Assembly (NCBI GenBank): GCA_948567375.1
Contig: OX419761.1
Span: 22,136,501 to 22,200,500, forward strand
Direction of reading: 5' to 3'
From: Lunularia cruciata
Lineage: Eukaryota > Streptophyta > Marchantiopsida > Lunulariales > Lunulariaceae
DNA length: 64,000 nucleotides
Made by a program: the position numbers and the translations under genes. Below the pieces are notes generated by a model, which did not search any database, was not told the origin of the DNA, and saw nothing but the letters and a program-made list of their open reading frames with translations. Below are positions 34,629 through 46,900 of this stretch, piece after piece (within the stretch, counting starts at the first letter, position 1; every line of letters begins with the position of its first letter).

Positions 34629-36117
34629 TTACATGCTTTCCTTTGTAATTTTTCCTCCTTGTAAGAGACACATTTTGATTTCATGGATGCGCTTGGACCC
34701 TAAACTCATCTCCTTGAACCTATGCTTGTCAGCTATAGCTTTCCCCCTATTGTTGTTCAATTTTTTTTCAATATCTACTTTCATTTTCTTAATCTCTAAT
34801 CGGGCATGCTTAGCTTCTAGCTTGATCAAAGTCTTCTCTCCTTTCTTCATGTTAGTAGGCTTCTAGTTTAGCAACTTCTCCCTAGATTCTATATTGTCTA
34901 CCTTCAACATGGTAATCTTTGCTAAATCATTAGACATAGATGTTTTTGGTGATATTCTTGATATTTCCTTTGCAATAGCACCTTTTCTCCTCTTTGGGTC
35001 ACATTCTCCATCATTGTCGATGAAGCTCTCTCCGACCTATCCCTTGTTGAGACTAGTGGAGGTAGTGCAAAGAAAATGACTCTTCTTGTGTGCATTGTCT
35101 TATTCCATTTTCTGAGCCGTCCATATAAACGTTAGCTTAACCTTCCACTCCTTTGATGTTTGGGACAAATTGAAAGCATGATCTGATAAGCACCATCTCT
35201 AGAGGAGAGGAGAATTGAGTGCCAAGAAATATGATTTCTTCAAACTCTAAAAACTCCTCCACTCCATGGCCTATGCCATCACATGAATTGGGGTTGAAAT
35301 TACCTAAACTTACCATAGTAGGTGGAGTAATGTTTGCAAAATTCCCAAACATGACTTCCAATCTAGCAAATTGAGAACACATTCCATTCAATTTGTCCTT
35401 TATGGTTCTCCACACTTTGCCATAATTTTTCTTGGTGAGCACTTCTCCAATCAACTTATTTTTTCAACTCTTGAGCTTCCTTATAAGATTTCATGCACTT
35501 TGGCTATTTCTTTTAGAGTCAATCACATGTCATAGTAGTTGGAAATCCTTGCCCCTCACTAATCAAAGTTGTGGCCATAAAACTAAAAGCTATGCTCTTA
35601 TGAATTGGCTCTTTGCAATTACCACCATGAATTACCCTAAATAATCCTTGATTATTTGGGGTCTGCCAAATAATCAAGGATCTATCCATAGTGATGGTTT
35701 ACCATTTAGAACCATTTTTCCTTCTTTGCTGTGCTAGGAATAGAAGATGAAATCCTCAATAATTCTCCAAACTTCCCTAATGAAGGTCTTGGTTTTGAGT
35801 CTGAATGAGACTCTAAAATTGTATCACAACCTAGAGATGAACTTAAATGTCTACCATTGCCAAATTTCCTTGACACTTTGTAGTGGAATTTATTGATCCT
35901 CAATCAATTTCTTGGTTGCTATTGGCGATTGTGTATAATTTCCATAATTCTCAACCTCACTTGTTGTGCAGTAAATGTATTAAAAAACACCACCAAAATG
36001 AAAACCATTGTTGCCATATGCTTAGTGACAAGAGTATTAGAACACAAAGTGAGAGATAAAGTTCAAGGGGGAAGACATGTTTGGAGCACGATACACCAAA
36101 CAATCTTTCAAATATAG
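34629..36117 (-). pseudogene. Broken ORFs of a possible transposon accessory protein
   Basis: On the minus strand, fragments at 35706-35903, 35137-35454 and 34629-35030 run in order. The middle fragment has 'KNYGKVWRTIKDKLNGMCSQ', which recalls the Myb/SANT-like region of ORF1 proteins of PIF/Harbinger elements. The last is lysine/glutamate-rich and probably coiled coil ('CDPKRRKGAIAKEI', then 'LEAKHARLEIKKMKVDIEKK'), similar in style to the NAM-associated C-terminal domain of such proteins. Stops and frame changes break the chain. The assignment is tentative and I see no paired transposase nearby. Confidence 0.35.
35644..35681. repeat. Perfect 16 bp inverted repeat with 6 nt loop
   Basis: ATCCTTGATTATTTGG (35644-35659) and CCAAATAATCAAGGAT (35666-35681) are exact reverse complements. 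The 6 nt loop makes a strong hairpin or cruciform. It lies between two fragments of the preceding ORF remnant. Confidence 0.9.
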
Positions 36118-37059
36118 TCATGCAAGTGACCTTCTAGAGACATTGCCAGCCATTTTGTTATCCATGTTACCTATTTTGTCTTATATTTATCTGATTATAG
36201 CACACCTAAACATCCATAAACACGTGCTTGATTTTTATAAATGAACGCAAGTTGCACACATTTTCCATTTTGAGAATTAAGGGAGGTCCAATTAGTAGCT
36301 CATTGGGTTACAAAATGCACTAAAAATAGTTTTGAAGTTTGTTATTTATTCCATGGACATCTATGGAATCTATTCTAACCCCCTTGACTGCCCATAAATA
36401 TTTCACACCTATGGGTGAAGACCAATAAATTTATCAAGTACCCTGCCACCCATTATCCATAAAAGATCCTAACAGTATCCATAAATGATTTTACATGATA
36501 TTTACTAGAAGTGAAAAAGGAATTATTGGAACACCTATTGGGTTCTTTTGGTAAATTGTTGAGCTTGAAGTACAACTTAGTCCCAAATTAAGTAGAGTTA
36601 GTACTAACTTGTATTAGATTTAGGGAAGCAATAATCCCACCTCACCTTTTATACTTGTTCACCATACCGTACAATTTTTTTTGAATGTTCATATTATTTC
36701 ATTAAGAGTGGTATAAAAGCACAAAGGAGTGAAATTTAGAGGCATGACAGTAACAACAAGGAGTAAGGTGCAAGAAGGGTGAAAAAAGTGATAATAATGA
36801 AAGAACAATGGTAGGAGCAAATAAGTACAAACACAAAGCCACATTGGATTTTTGTTAAACATATATGGGGAATCAAACAATCTGATTTGCTAGTATTGTA
36901 AGGCAAGGTGAATGAGCAAAAAAGATGAGATGGGTTTATTGCTTAATGTTGTGTTCTTTTTGTATAATGTAATGCTTATATTGAGTAATATATTTAGCAA
37001 GTCCTACTTATGAGACCATCTCTTCCTTACACTCATTGCATCCTAGAACAATAGAGGGA
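36118..37059. other. AT-rich stretch, no gene seen
   Basis: No readable domain. It precedes the non-LTR element, whose 5' part may be missing or too eroded to see here. Confidence 0.45.
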
Positions 37060-39590
37060 CTACCACTAGAGGTCTTAGATTATCAGCCTGAGTAGCCTTT
37101 ATGTCTTGATAGGTCGCTATTTGCACAAGCATTGTGCACTGCCCCTCGCCTTTCCTCAGGAGGCTTGTCAGGGATGGTTTATGAGCACCTTAGAGATTGC
37201 TTCCAAGCAGATGATCCTTTTAGTGGTTTTATCGAGTTGTTTCAAGTAATTGCAGCAGTAGTGAGGAGAGACATTCCTATGTTTGTTAGTCTGGTGTTAG
37301 GTGCTAGTCAACTTCTCGTGATGGTGAAAGACACAAGAGGCATTAGACCAATTGCTATTGGAGAGATCTTTTTATGTTTGGTCAGTCGTACCATTGTCCT
37401 TCAACATTGTTCTCACTTTTGACAACCCCTTAGTCCACATCAGTTTGGAGTAGCTACACCTGTAGGATGTGAGGCTATATCTCTAGGTATTAGAGTACTC
37501 CTAGATATCCATCCGGAGTGGGTCATCCTACAAGTGGATGTTGAAAACACTTTTAATAGCATCTCATGTGCATCCATCTTTAGAGAGCTTAGGGAGGCTG
37601 GTGGATCCTTGGTGAGTCTCATTCCTTTTGTGCGGTCTTTTTATGGGTCTCTTGCTTCCCTTTACTACCAGCATGGTGGTTCACAGGAGGGAGTCACCGT
37701 CTTGGAGTCAATTGTTGGTACACATCAAGGAGATCCTTTGGAAGGGCCCTTATTTGCCATGGCTCACTTTAGAGCTCTCCTATCTACTACTTTGGCCATG
37801 CCAGGTTGTGTATTTCCCTCCTTGGTAGATGATACACACATCGTAGGCCTTGTAGATCAGATTAGGTAGGCCTTTGACTTCTAGACTACCGAGCTACATC
37901 TAGTAGGCTTGAGAGTCAAGGTGTCAAAGTGTAGGGCATTGTCCCCTTTAGGTATCCCTCCACACCTTGAGCTTCCAGAGGGGTGTATCACATCCACAAA
38001 TGGACTTTGTGTTCTTGGAGTGCTAGTAGGATTGGAGGATTTTGTCACATGCTTCTTAGACGCTGCCCTTGCAGAGGATGTTCTCCATGTAGATGACCTT
38101 CCATTACTAGGAGATCCACATGTGGCATTTGGTATACTCTCTTCCAGTATTGCTCGTCGACCATCCTACCTCATCCGTACAGTTCCCTCCTCACCGTCCT
38201 TCCTATCACATTTGAGAGCATTTGATAGGAGGATTATGGGAGTCTTTGGTGATATTATTGGACCAAGGACCTTTGAGTGTGTGACAAGGGATTTGGCATG
38301 TAGATAGACGGCTCTGCCAATCTCATGTGGTGGGGTTGGCTTGCTTTCTATGGAGGAGACGGCACCTATAGCATTTTTGGGTAGTTGAGCTCTCTTGGCA
38401 CTCCTACTTTCCTCTTGTTTTATGGTTGTTGATAGGCCAGTTTTGGAGACTTATGTGACAGAGGTGGAGGGAGGATACTTTTCTCTCCAGATGTTATTGT
38501 GGCAGACAAAAGATAGTCTTTCCTTATGAGCACAAGAGGATTTTCCACTCTTTGCTTCACTATTGTCAGATTGGACTAGAGGTTTACAGTCTTCCTTGAT
38601 GGAGTGACAGTGTGAGCATATGCTACATTCTCTCTTAGTTGACTAGTCCATTCCTCAGGCTACTAGAGCGCATCTATGCTCTTGCTCCGGCAAGGGTGCA
38701 GGCTCTTGGATCCTAGCTTGACCATGCATTAGGGCTTTCCAACTTGCACCAGCTACTTTCTCTACATCAATGAGGTTTTGCCTAGGTTTGGTCCACCCAT
38801 TTGCATCTTCATTACTCACTTGTGAGTGTGGTTCTACACTAGATGCAGCAGTGGTCCACATGGAATGGTGTCCTTTTGGAGGACAGAGGATAGCTACCCA
38901 TGATGCCATTGGAGACATAGTGTTTGCTATGGCACGAGAGAGTAGATACTTGGCTTGGAGGGAGCATTTGTATGCCTTGCAGACTACACGTGTCAAGGCA
39001 AACTTATACTTGGTCCAAGATGATTAGGTGACAATAGCAGATGTCGTGGTTATTGTTATGGTTACCCTACGTGGGATATAGTTTTGGAGGGAGTGACTAC
39101 CCATCCCCTTGGATGGACGGCGAGTGCAGCAGTAGGTCGCAAGGTCTCCAAGTATAGGGGCATGCAGCGAGGTCACCTCTTTATTCCTATAGCCTTGGAG
39201 TTATATGGATTGATGGACACTACATTTGACACATTTGTCAGGGAGTGCGCAAGAGCTTATCATGTTAGGCGTCAAGGGGTACCACTCTCACTCTCATACT
39301 TTGTAGCATATTCTAGACAACGTGTGTCCATTCCTCTACAGAGGGCAGTGGCTGGTGCAATCCATAGGAGAGCAATCACATTAGGTGATGTTTCTTTGGA
39401 TGCTCCAGTTGTGTGTGGACCGTAAGACTTGCATAGCTCGGATATCTTAGGTGCGGTAGGGCAGATTTCTCATATAGACTCTATTGGGGCTTAGCCCCAT
39501 GTTACCTTTTTTGTCTCTCCCTTGTACGGCTTGATGGGGTCTTCCCATCCTTCATTTTTCCTACACGGTCGCCTTTTTTCTTATTGAGCA
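37060..39590 (+). mobile_element. Degenerate non-LTR retrotransposon, probably of the restriction-like-endonuclease type
   Basis: One plus frame runs from about 37060 to 39027, interrupted by stops (for example 37093, 37420, 37867 and 38305), then shifts frame to 39494. The order is an RT fingers region ('RGIRPIAIGEIFLCLVSRTI'), motif A ('LQVDVENTFNSIS'), motif B ('HQGDPLEGPLFA'), motif C ('LVDDTHIVG', both Asp present), and a thumb-like part. Next come a knuckle C-x1-C-x9-H-x3-C at 38821-38871, then 'VKANLYLVQDD' and 'ADVVV', then 'KYRGMQRGHLFIPIALELYG'. RT followed by a Cys/His knuckle and such a tail fits R2-superclade elements with a C-terminal restriction-like endonuclease. No apurinic endonuclease is visible, though the 5' region is lost. 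The frame ends in TAG at 39492. Confidence 0.7.
39421..39590 (+). repeat. 3' end of the non-LTR element: final codons and 3' UTR
   Basis: The last codons read 'DLHSSDILGAVGQISHID' and end at TAG 39492-39494, which lies inside the palindrome GGGGCTTAGCCCC (39486-39498). The 3' UTR then has GTCTCTCCCTTGTACGGC, TTGATGGGGTCTTCCCATCC and CTACACGGTCGCC before a T-rich tail. These blocks define the dispersed copies listed below. Confidence 0.75.
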
Positions 39591-40990
39591 ATTGAATGGA
39601 AGTTTTTGGTACACATCTAAATTTCCATTATAGGAAGTAGTGCTATGATATTATCTTAATATTATATTTCTTTTTTATCAATCAAGCTATACAAGACTAA
39701 TTGAGAATGGTTCTCATTGATAGTCATAAAGCAAAAGTAAACTTCAAATAAGTTTGACGTTTGATCATCTAGAGAACCATGATATATATATATCCAAAAT
39801 TTGACTTCTTTATATATTTGATACATTTATTTTTGAAAGTATTTGACTGGCTTAAGAGTTGTTGATAGTTTCAAAGTGAGTTCCTCCAAAGTGTCATTTT
39901 TTCCTACTACTTTATCAAGGTTGTTCCATAATTCAACGCATTCCACCAAGTGATACAATACATATATATATAAAAATTATAGGAAAACATCATATTTTTC
40001 ATAATTGCTCAAGTTTGTAACGAAGACAAGATTTAACATTTAAGTACTATTAATATAACTATGAAATTTCTACAGAAAAAGAAGAAGTAATAGTAAAATA
40101 ATAATTAAACAGATCAAACAGCTTAAAAACGTTATGAGCTACTTGTATATTAATAAAATTTCAAAAAAATGGTCACTTTTCTTTTTTTGATTGTAAATAG
40201 TTACTTAAGTTAGTTGAGTAGGCCAAAGACCTCGCTAAGCAGGTTAGTTTCTATTCTTGAGTAAGCCAAAGTCTTCAGCTAGTTTTCTAGCGTTACAACG
40301 AAGAAGAAAGAAATTTGCTATAATAGCTAGCTAAATCTGATCGATAGACCTTTCTACTTGAAGCAGCAACAATCCGAGATCAAAAATATTTCTATTAAAA
40401 TATTTTTATGCAGAGCATCTAGAAAAATATTTTCTTGGATGAAAGACACTTATGTAAAACAATGGAAATTCTGGTGTTATCTTCTAAAGATAACACCCAA
40501 AAACCCCGGAAAAATAAAAGCAAGATAAAAGAGAGTATTTAACATCAAAATATTTTGCTGACTGAAGTCTTGTAGTGACTTGCAGTTGCTAGGAAGGAAA
40601 GAGACCACATGTTCTACCTACATAACTATTGACGAAACCAAACTCACTTCATGAACTTGACTAGCAAGCCTTGGGTGTGCATTACTGTCCGGTAGTTGGA
40701 TGATAATAGCAGGGCGTCATGGTAGAACATGCATTACTGTCGCAACAACAGTCTGTATATATCTGACATGATAAATTTTTTTTTTTTTAAGGGTTATTGT
40801 CAAGATACTAGTAAATCATATGGGGAAGAAGGTCGTAGATAAGCATCTAGCTCCTTTTCCCTGCAGTCACACCTTCATATAATCAATATCTCACAAAATA
40901 ATTCATAGCTAAACCCGAGCGTTGGCTAAGATCGAAGAGCACAGTGCAATAATAATTTTCAATCCAGGGCCCACCATACCAGCTTCGCGT
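39591..40990. other. AT-rich intergenic, no gene seen
   Basis: No domain or RNA gene is recognised. A short TA-rich tract lies at 39782-39792 and 39961-39972. The sequence becomes more GC-rich near 40.6 kb on entering the next gene island. Confidence 0.5.
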
Positions 40991-43944
40991 CCACCAAGCA
41001 GTTAGTGTATGTGACGACCTTGGAGTATTGTGGGGTCAGGCAGACTGACTCGAACGTGTAGTTCTATAGAAACTCGTACTCGAACTGAATAAGGTTAGAT
41101 GGCTTGTGGGCTCAGATTTACCTCCTTGGTTTGACAAGGTGCACAACACGCAGACGGGAAGAACTACAGTAAGAGCCGCGGTTTCCTCTAACCCAGTCAG
41201 TACAGGCAGCGAGGCAAGGGTAAAACTGTATCGTGTACATAGTTGTAGTAGAGTAGAGTGTGTGCTGATCCTCACAGGTACGTTAGGGATGATCTTCTTC
41301 ATACATCCATCCAATGAAACCTTGTCTTATTGACGCGCGCAGCTACACCGCGCACGCCGCCTCGTTCTCACCCCAGCTCACATGCATGCATTGGTTCACC
41401 CTCTGCCGTTCCGTGGTCATGGTTTTATCTACGGTAGCGGTGGTAACAGTACAGGCTTCTGCAATCCCCAGATTTCACATGAGCAACAAGCCCCCACAAT
41501 GCACTATATAGATATATCCCACCGATTAAGATGGTGTGCTGTAGAACAGATGTCGCTCACTGGTAAGCGAATGGGTATTCCTCGCAGTTGCATTTCGCGC
41601 AGGTCTACCATCAGCACCGCAGCAGTCAAGAGCCAACCTAGTCTTTCCTAAGAGCCGGAGGATACAACATTTAGTTAATCTAGTCCACTGCCAGTTGACT
41701 TGCGTGATATATGTTGGAAGATAGGGACGGATCCGGAACAATCATTGTGTTTATGCGATCCCGAGTTCGGATGGAGCCCCAGCGAGGAGTGACTGGACTG
41801 TATTTGCAAGTAGCTATGGCAAAATGCCACGTAGGATAAGGGAAATTAGACAAAAGTGTACCCGGCGCCGGTGGGCCACGGCGCGAGGACTAACCGGTGA
41901 TCAGATGAACTATCTCTGCCGATGTGGCACTATTGATGCCAAGTGGTGACATGTCAGCCAGGAATGGCCCCCAGCTCAGCATGACACGCAGGACAGTGGA
42001 ATTAAATTAGGCTAATGGACGGATGATGCTAAGCGCTTTCCGACCTGGTGGGGCAGTGACTGGGAGTAATAGAATGCAGCCGAGGAGCCTTCCTTCCGAT
42101 GCGGAGGGGGGAGGGACCACATCGAGACGCAGAGCCAGCAGAGGACGAAGAGCAGGAGAGAGTAGACGGTCTCTCTCGTCTCGACTCAACTCGACTCAGC
42201 AGCGTAAAACGCTGATTGATCACCGTAACTTCGAGGTGGACAAGACCAGAGCCGACCGGACACCCGACCTGATTACAGCCAAGAAACTAGTGAGAAGATT
42301 GGATTCGATCGGTTCGTAGTCGGACGGGAAGGGATTAGAATGCAGAAGAGAGAGAGAGAGTGATGAGAAAGAGAATAGAAGTCTGTGAGGAGCATTGAGC
42401 GGCCGCAATGATCGTAGGTTGAGGAGGGGCGCTCCGGTAAGGCTTACCAGGGCCTGTGTAGAAGTCAGGACAAGGAAGGGGAGAGAGGGCTTAAAATAGT
42501 CAGCGCTATGTTGTCATTAGGTAGTAACAAATTTGGTGCAGAGGTGGAGTGGAGGGATTGGGGAGCAGAATGGATTGGAAAGATTATACGGCAGTAAGGA
42601 AGGAAGGAAGTTTTGTTGTTGCTTCTGCAGTAGGGATAGAGGTTATTCTTCCTGTCTTCTTCATGTCGGCGTGTAAGGTCATGATTCCTCGCTTGTGGTA
42701 GTGACAAAGAGGGGGATGATAGCCTAAGTGGAAGATAGGCGGACGCAGGGGTTTCTTTAGTGGTGTACTGATTAGTTTGCAACGGAGGAAGTTGAGTGAG
42801 ACCAATTGCTGGAGAGAACCTGGCGATGGGAGGGTATTTGGAGGTTCAAGCAAGAAATAGAGGCAGATTTGTTTGTTGCTTTCTTGGGGCTGAAGAAACA
42901 GAGCAATCAAACATCTGAACGATTCCTATGTGAGTTGCCTGCGAGGATAGTGCAGTGGAAGATTGATTTAGGCTCAACATGTTTTTCTATTCCAGACAGT
43001 ACTCTGGAAGCCTAGGAGCTGCTACCAGCCGTGGATTTCCGACACGAGTTCCTTTCTTTTTCCTCGAGTATTTTTAGTCCCTTATAGCGGGTGTATTTGT
43101 TTGTGTATCAGTCGTGGCAATGAGATAGCATAAGGTTGTTGCTACTCTTGCATGGAGTGTAGCTGTATCTATGGCTTATCCTATTTTAGTTAGGTAAACT
43201 CGGCGGAGGCTGAAATGGAAATCTTGGGTTCTTCGGGGAGGCGGCTGGGATCCAAAGTACTCGATGGGCGGTTCAGAGCTACTAGAGATTGAAATTCTGA
43301 GTGCGGATTGAAAAGGATGTGTGGTTGCATTGAGGACGATGTGGAGTCTCGTTGATGGGATGCGTACAAAACTAGAAGTGGCGTTTCTTTGTGAACGGAT
43401 GTCTACACGATTGGAGACATATGATTTGAGAAGATTCTGATCTGCCGGACTGCTTCTTGTTAAGAAACCTACGGCAATCTTTCTCGTCTAAGGTGATCTG
43501 TCAAAACTGGGAGTGCTCAGGGACGCTGTTTCTTGAACATCCGGATTTTGTGCACCTGCCTACAGTTGCAGTTTGTTTGTGTTCCAGAAATGTCCACAAT
43601 TCGGATTGTTAGCGTTTCTTTGAAGTATTGGCGCTGAATGTCTCAGCAGGATTACTCTCGTTGGCACCCAGGGTTTTTCTGGACGATACCCTGGCATACC
43701 GGTTCTGATAGTTTGAAAGCTGATAGAGCTAATTGTAAGCTCTAGTCTCATTCTGGAAAGGTTTAACAGGAAGGAAGGATTATGCTCTGTGCAAACAGTG
43801 GATCCCTGTCATAGTATATTGATGAGAAGTAATACAGGGCCGGTGATAGGTGGTTTCCTCTTTGAAGCTGAAGAGACGTGGAAGTCTTGAATCAAACTGA
43901 ACTTTGTGTGTGCGAGCGGTCTTTGAGGAACAGGTTTAGCAACC
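40991..43944 (+). promoter_or_regulatory. GC-richer upstream region and probable long 5' leader of the Atos-domain gene
   Basis: Composition changes from AT-rich to balanced at about 41 kb and stays so through the gene. No conserved protein was found in the overlapping short ORFs on either strand. An (AG)n tract at 42347-42360 is of the kind common in plant 5' leaders. A 5' UTR intron is possible, but I cannot place its ends. Transcription start unknown. Confidence 0.45.
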
Positions 43945-46900
43945 ATGGGGTTGCCTCAAGTATCGAGTGAAGGAGATGCAGGGGACAATGGCGGAGGAAC
44001 ACTTCTTTCGCAGCACAGTTCTGCCGCATCCGTGTCTCAATTCTACCGTAGCAATAGCCAGGAGAACATCAGAGGTGTGACTATTATTGCTAGAGATGGG
44101 ATTGCTGTTGGACCTCTGCCTGTGGTAGGAGTGAAAGGAGTAGCTTTGAAGTCATTGGCAGACGCAAGTCCACCAGGACGGAATAGGTTTAACGAGTTTT
44201 GTGATTGTGGAAGCGTTAATAGTCCTTCTATGCAGCAGCATGTTAGGGACAGAGAGATTGAGGAAGAAGTGTGGGAATACCCACCTGCTACTGCTGGTGG
44301 TGGTGGCAGAGGAAGAGGTCTTGGTATCAAACACATTCATAGCCAACGTCCCGTCAAATCCCTCAGTAGTGCAATACCTGCATCCTCAACGATCGTGGGT
44401 TTTGACTCCCGGTCTGGTTCGTCTCCCAAAGCCTCGAAACTAGCAAGCTGGGAGAAGGATGTTGACGTTTTGTCACATGATTTGCCCAGTAAGCTTACTC
44501 TCTTGAATGAAACCATAAATGGCGAGGCTATTGAAAATGGGCTGCGGAGGAGAACGTCGTCACCCCTCACTGACATGCTTGCCTCTGGCCCAAATGCTGG
44601 AATATTGGAAATTTCAGCAACCGATTTTGAAGAATCGTTAGAGCACGCTGGACATGACGAAGAAGAGGTTGCCACTGATAGTAGTAACTGTATGTACACT
44701 GGTTTCACTTCAGTAAGTACAGGAACAAGTAACCCTGTCCCGATACCTGGAGCTCTTGAGAGGGATCGAAATCGAGAAGCCACTGGCGAGTATGTCCGCA
44801 CTCAAACTGATGGGCCCGTGCTCACTGACAGACCGGAGAGGATTGATCATGGGGGACGGCAATCCCTTCTTGTTTCTCCAATGCGGCTGAATCCTAGGAC
44901 TCCAGAGCAAAGGTCTGGGTTTGGAGATTGCAAGTCAAGGTGGTCTCCCTCTCCGCGGCCAGGTCTGTCTCCAATTCTTTCCTTATCTCCCCTCGGCCCA
45001 CGAGGACTTTTACCTCCGTTAGCAACTGAACATGCATATGGGAGGATTTGGGAGCAATTCGCCCCCGTGCTGTCACCCCCAAGATCCACGCGATTGAAAT
45101 GGGTAGGAGATGATTTGCATAGAGAAGTGGACGATGAAAGAAATGGGAATCACAGATATGGGCATTCGCTTGACGGGGAACTCCGAGACGAGTGTAAATA
45201 TATTTGGAGTACACCTCGAAAGCAAGGTAAATACAGTGGGTCCATTTGGGGACTCGACCCTGCTTCTGCACCTTCGATGGTTGGACAACGAAATGCAGGA
45301 GGTGCAGCTTTGCTGGCTACCAGGCGCTCGCTGGTGGGCTCCTTTGAGGAATCTTTGCTTTCAGGACGTTTCCTTACTGGAAAACCTTGCCAGGTACGAG
45401 TTTCCATTGTGCCTCGATCTCTCACGACAGTCTAGCATAAAATTTTAATAGTTACACTCGTCGTGTTATTATCTTAACTTTTACCTCAAATATACAAATC
45501 TCCAGTTGTGTCTGATGTTAAAGGGCTTAATGCAGCTGCTAAAATTTTTTGTTCCTAAAGAATGTTGGTTTAGCATTTCTAATATTGAGATAGAAAGAAA
45601 CTTGCTCTAACATTGACGGGATCGAGTTAGGCTCTTGATGGAGGACGTCCGTGGTTCCGTCAAGTAGGGACCAGGTGCTCAAAGTTGTCTGCCGTTGTCT
45701 GTAACATGGTATTGTTATTGAATCCGCAGCGTTTAGATGGCTTTCTAGCTTTGCTGACAGTATCAGGTGGGAGCTGGTCACCTCCAATGAAAAGGCTTCC
45801 ATTTTCGGTCACTTGTGTCGACGGAGATAGCTCCCTGTTGTATTATGCAGCATCCATTGATCTTGCCAGAAATGCCCCCGGAAGTAAGCCCAAGCCAGTC
45901 AAGGGTCGCTCCAGTGACACTACCCGAGGAAGCAAAAGTCGTTTCCGGATTCCTGTACGAGGGCGAGTGCAATTGGTATGCCCTCCACCACCTACTAACT
46001 ATGATAGCTACTACTATGGTGGTTGAGGGTTCTTCCCCATCTAAATCACAATGTCATATCTTGTCTTGTCCTCAGTCTTACGTGGGTCCGGAGCCGTGTT
46101 CTAATGAACTGGTTGTGGTATTCATTCCTCAGTTTATATTCTGGACTGTACCTCAGGAAGTTCTCATATGACACTTAGTACTGAGAATTGTGTTCATGCT
46201 CATTATCTGCTCTAGTTTTGGCTCGTTTTTACAATGAAAGCAGTATATTGTGGACAGGTTTTGAGCAACCCAGAAATGACCCCGGTCCACACCTTCATTT
46301 GCAGTTACGACCTGTCTGACATGCCACCGGGCACGAAGGTATGTTAGATGAATAAATTAGCGGAAGTACCTGCTCTTCTTCTCCTCATCAATTTGGAGTG
46401 TGCTTGACTTTTGTGTTGGTTTCTAATGGCACGGACGTACTATTGCAGACCTTTCTACGGCACAAGGTGTCATTGGCTGCCAGCCCTTCTAAGAAAGAAA
46501 TTCATTCTGGTTCAGGGGGTCCAAAATTTTCACAGACCTCCGCTTCTATACGGTCCGGTCCCAGATGTAGTTTCTCTAGTTTCAATGGAGCCAATAGCAA
46601 CCCTGAAGAAGGGTTGGGAGTGTACAGCAACCGAGGTTGGGAGGAAAGGGTCAATTCGGGCAAGAATACGTTTGATGTAGTTACCGGGAGTACAAGGACG
46701 TTAATCAAAGGTGTTTGCAGCTACCCGGAAAGTTGTACCAATAAAGCAGTAGGTGTCGCTGGTTGCGGTGGAGGAATGTGCTCAGGCCTGCTTGATTTTA
46801 GTAAGTTCAGGGAGATAAGAGACGATGGCACGAAAGATGGAGTCCTCTTTCGCAGCAACAGTATTGATGTATATGGAAAGAAAGAAGATTCTGACCCCAG

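Noticed and set aside
42023-42319. 98-codon ORF upstream of the Atos gene, considered as a separate protein or a uORF
   Set aside because: Arg/Ser-rich by composition and matched by overlapping ORFs on the other strand. There is no evidence for translation, and the transcript start is unknown.
44337-45425. Several minus-strand ORFs of 80-154 codons within the first Atos exon
   Set aside because: They are shadows of the GC-richer coding exon on the other strand.
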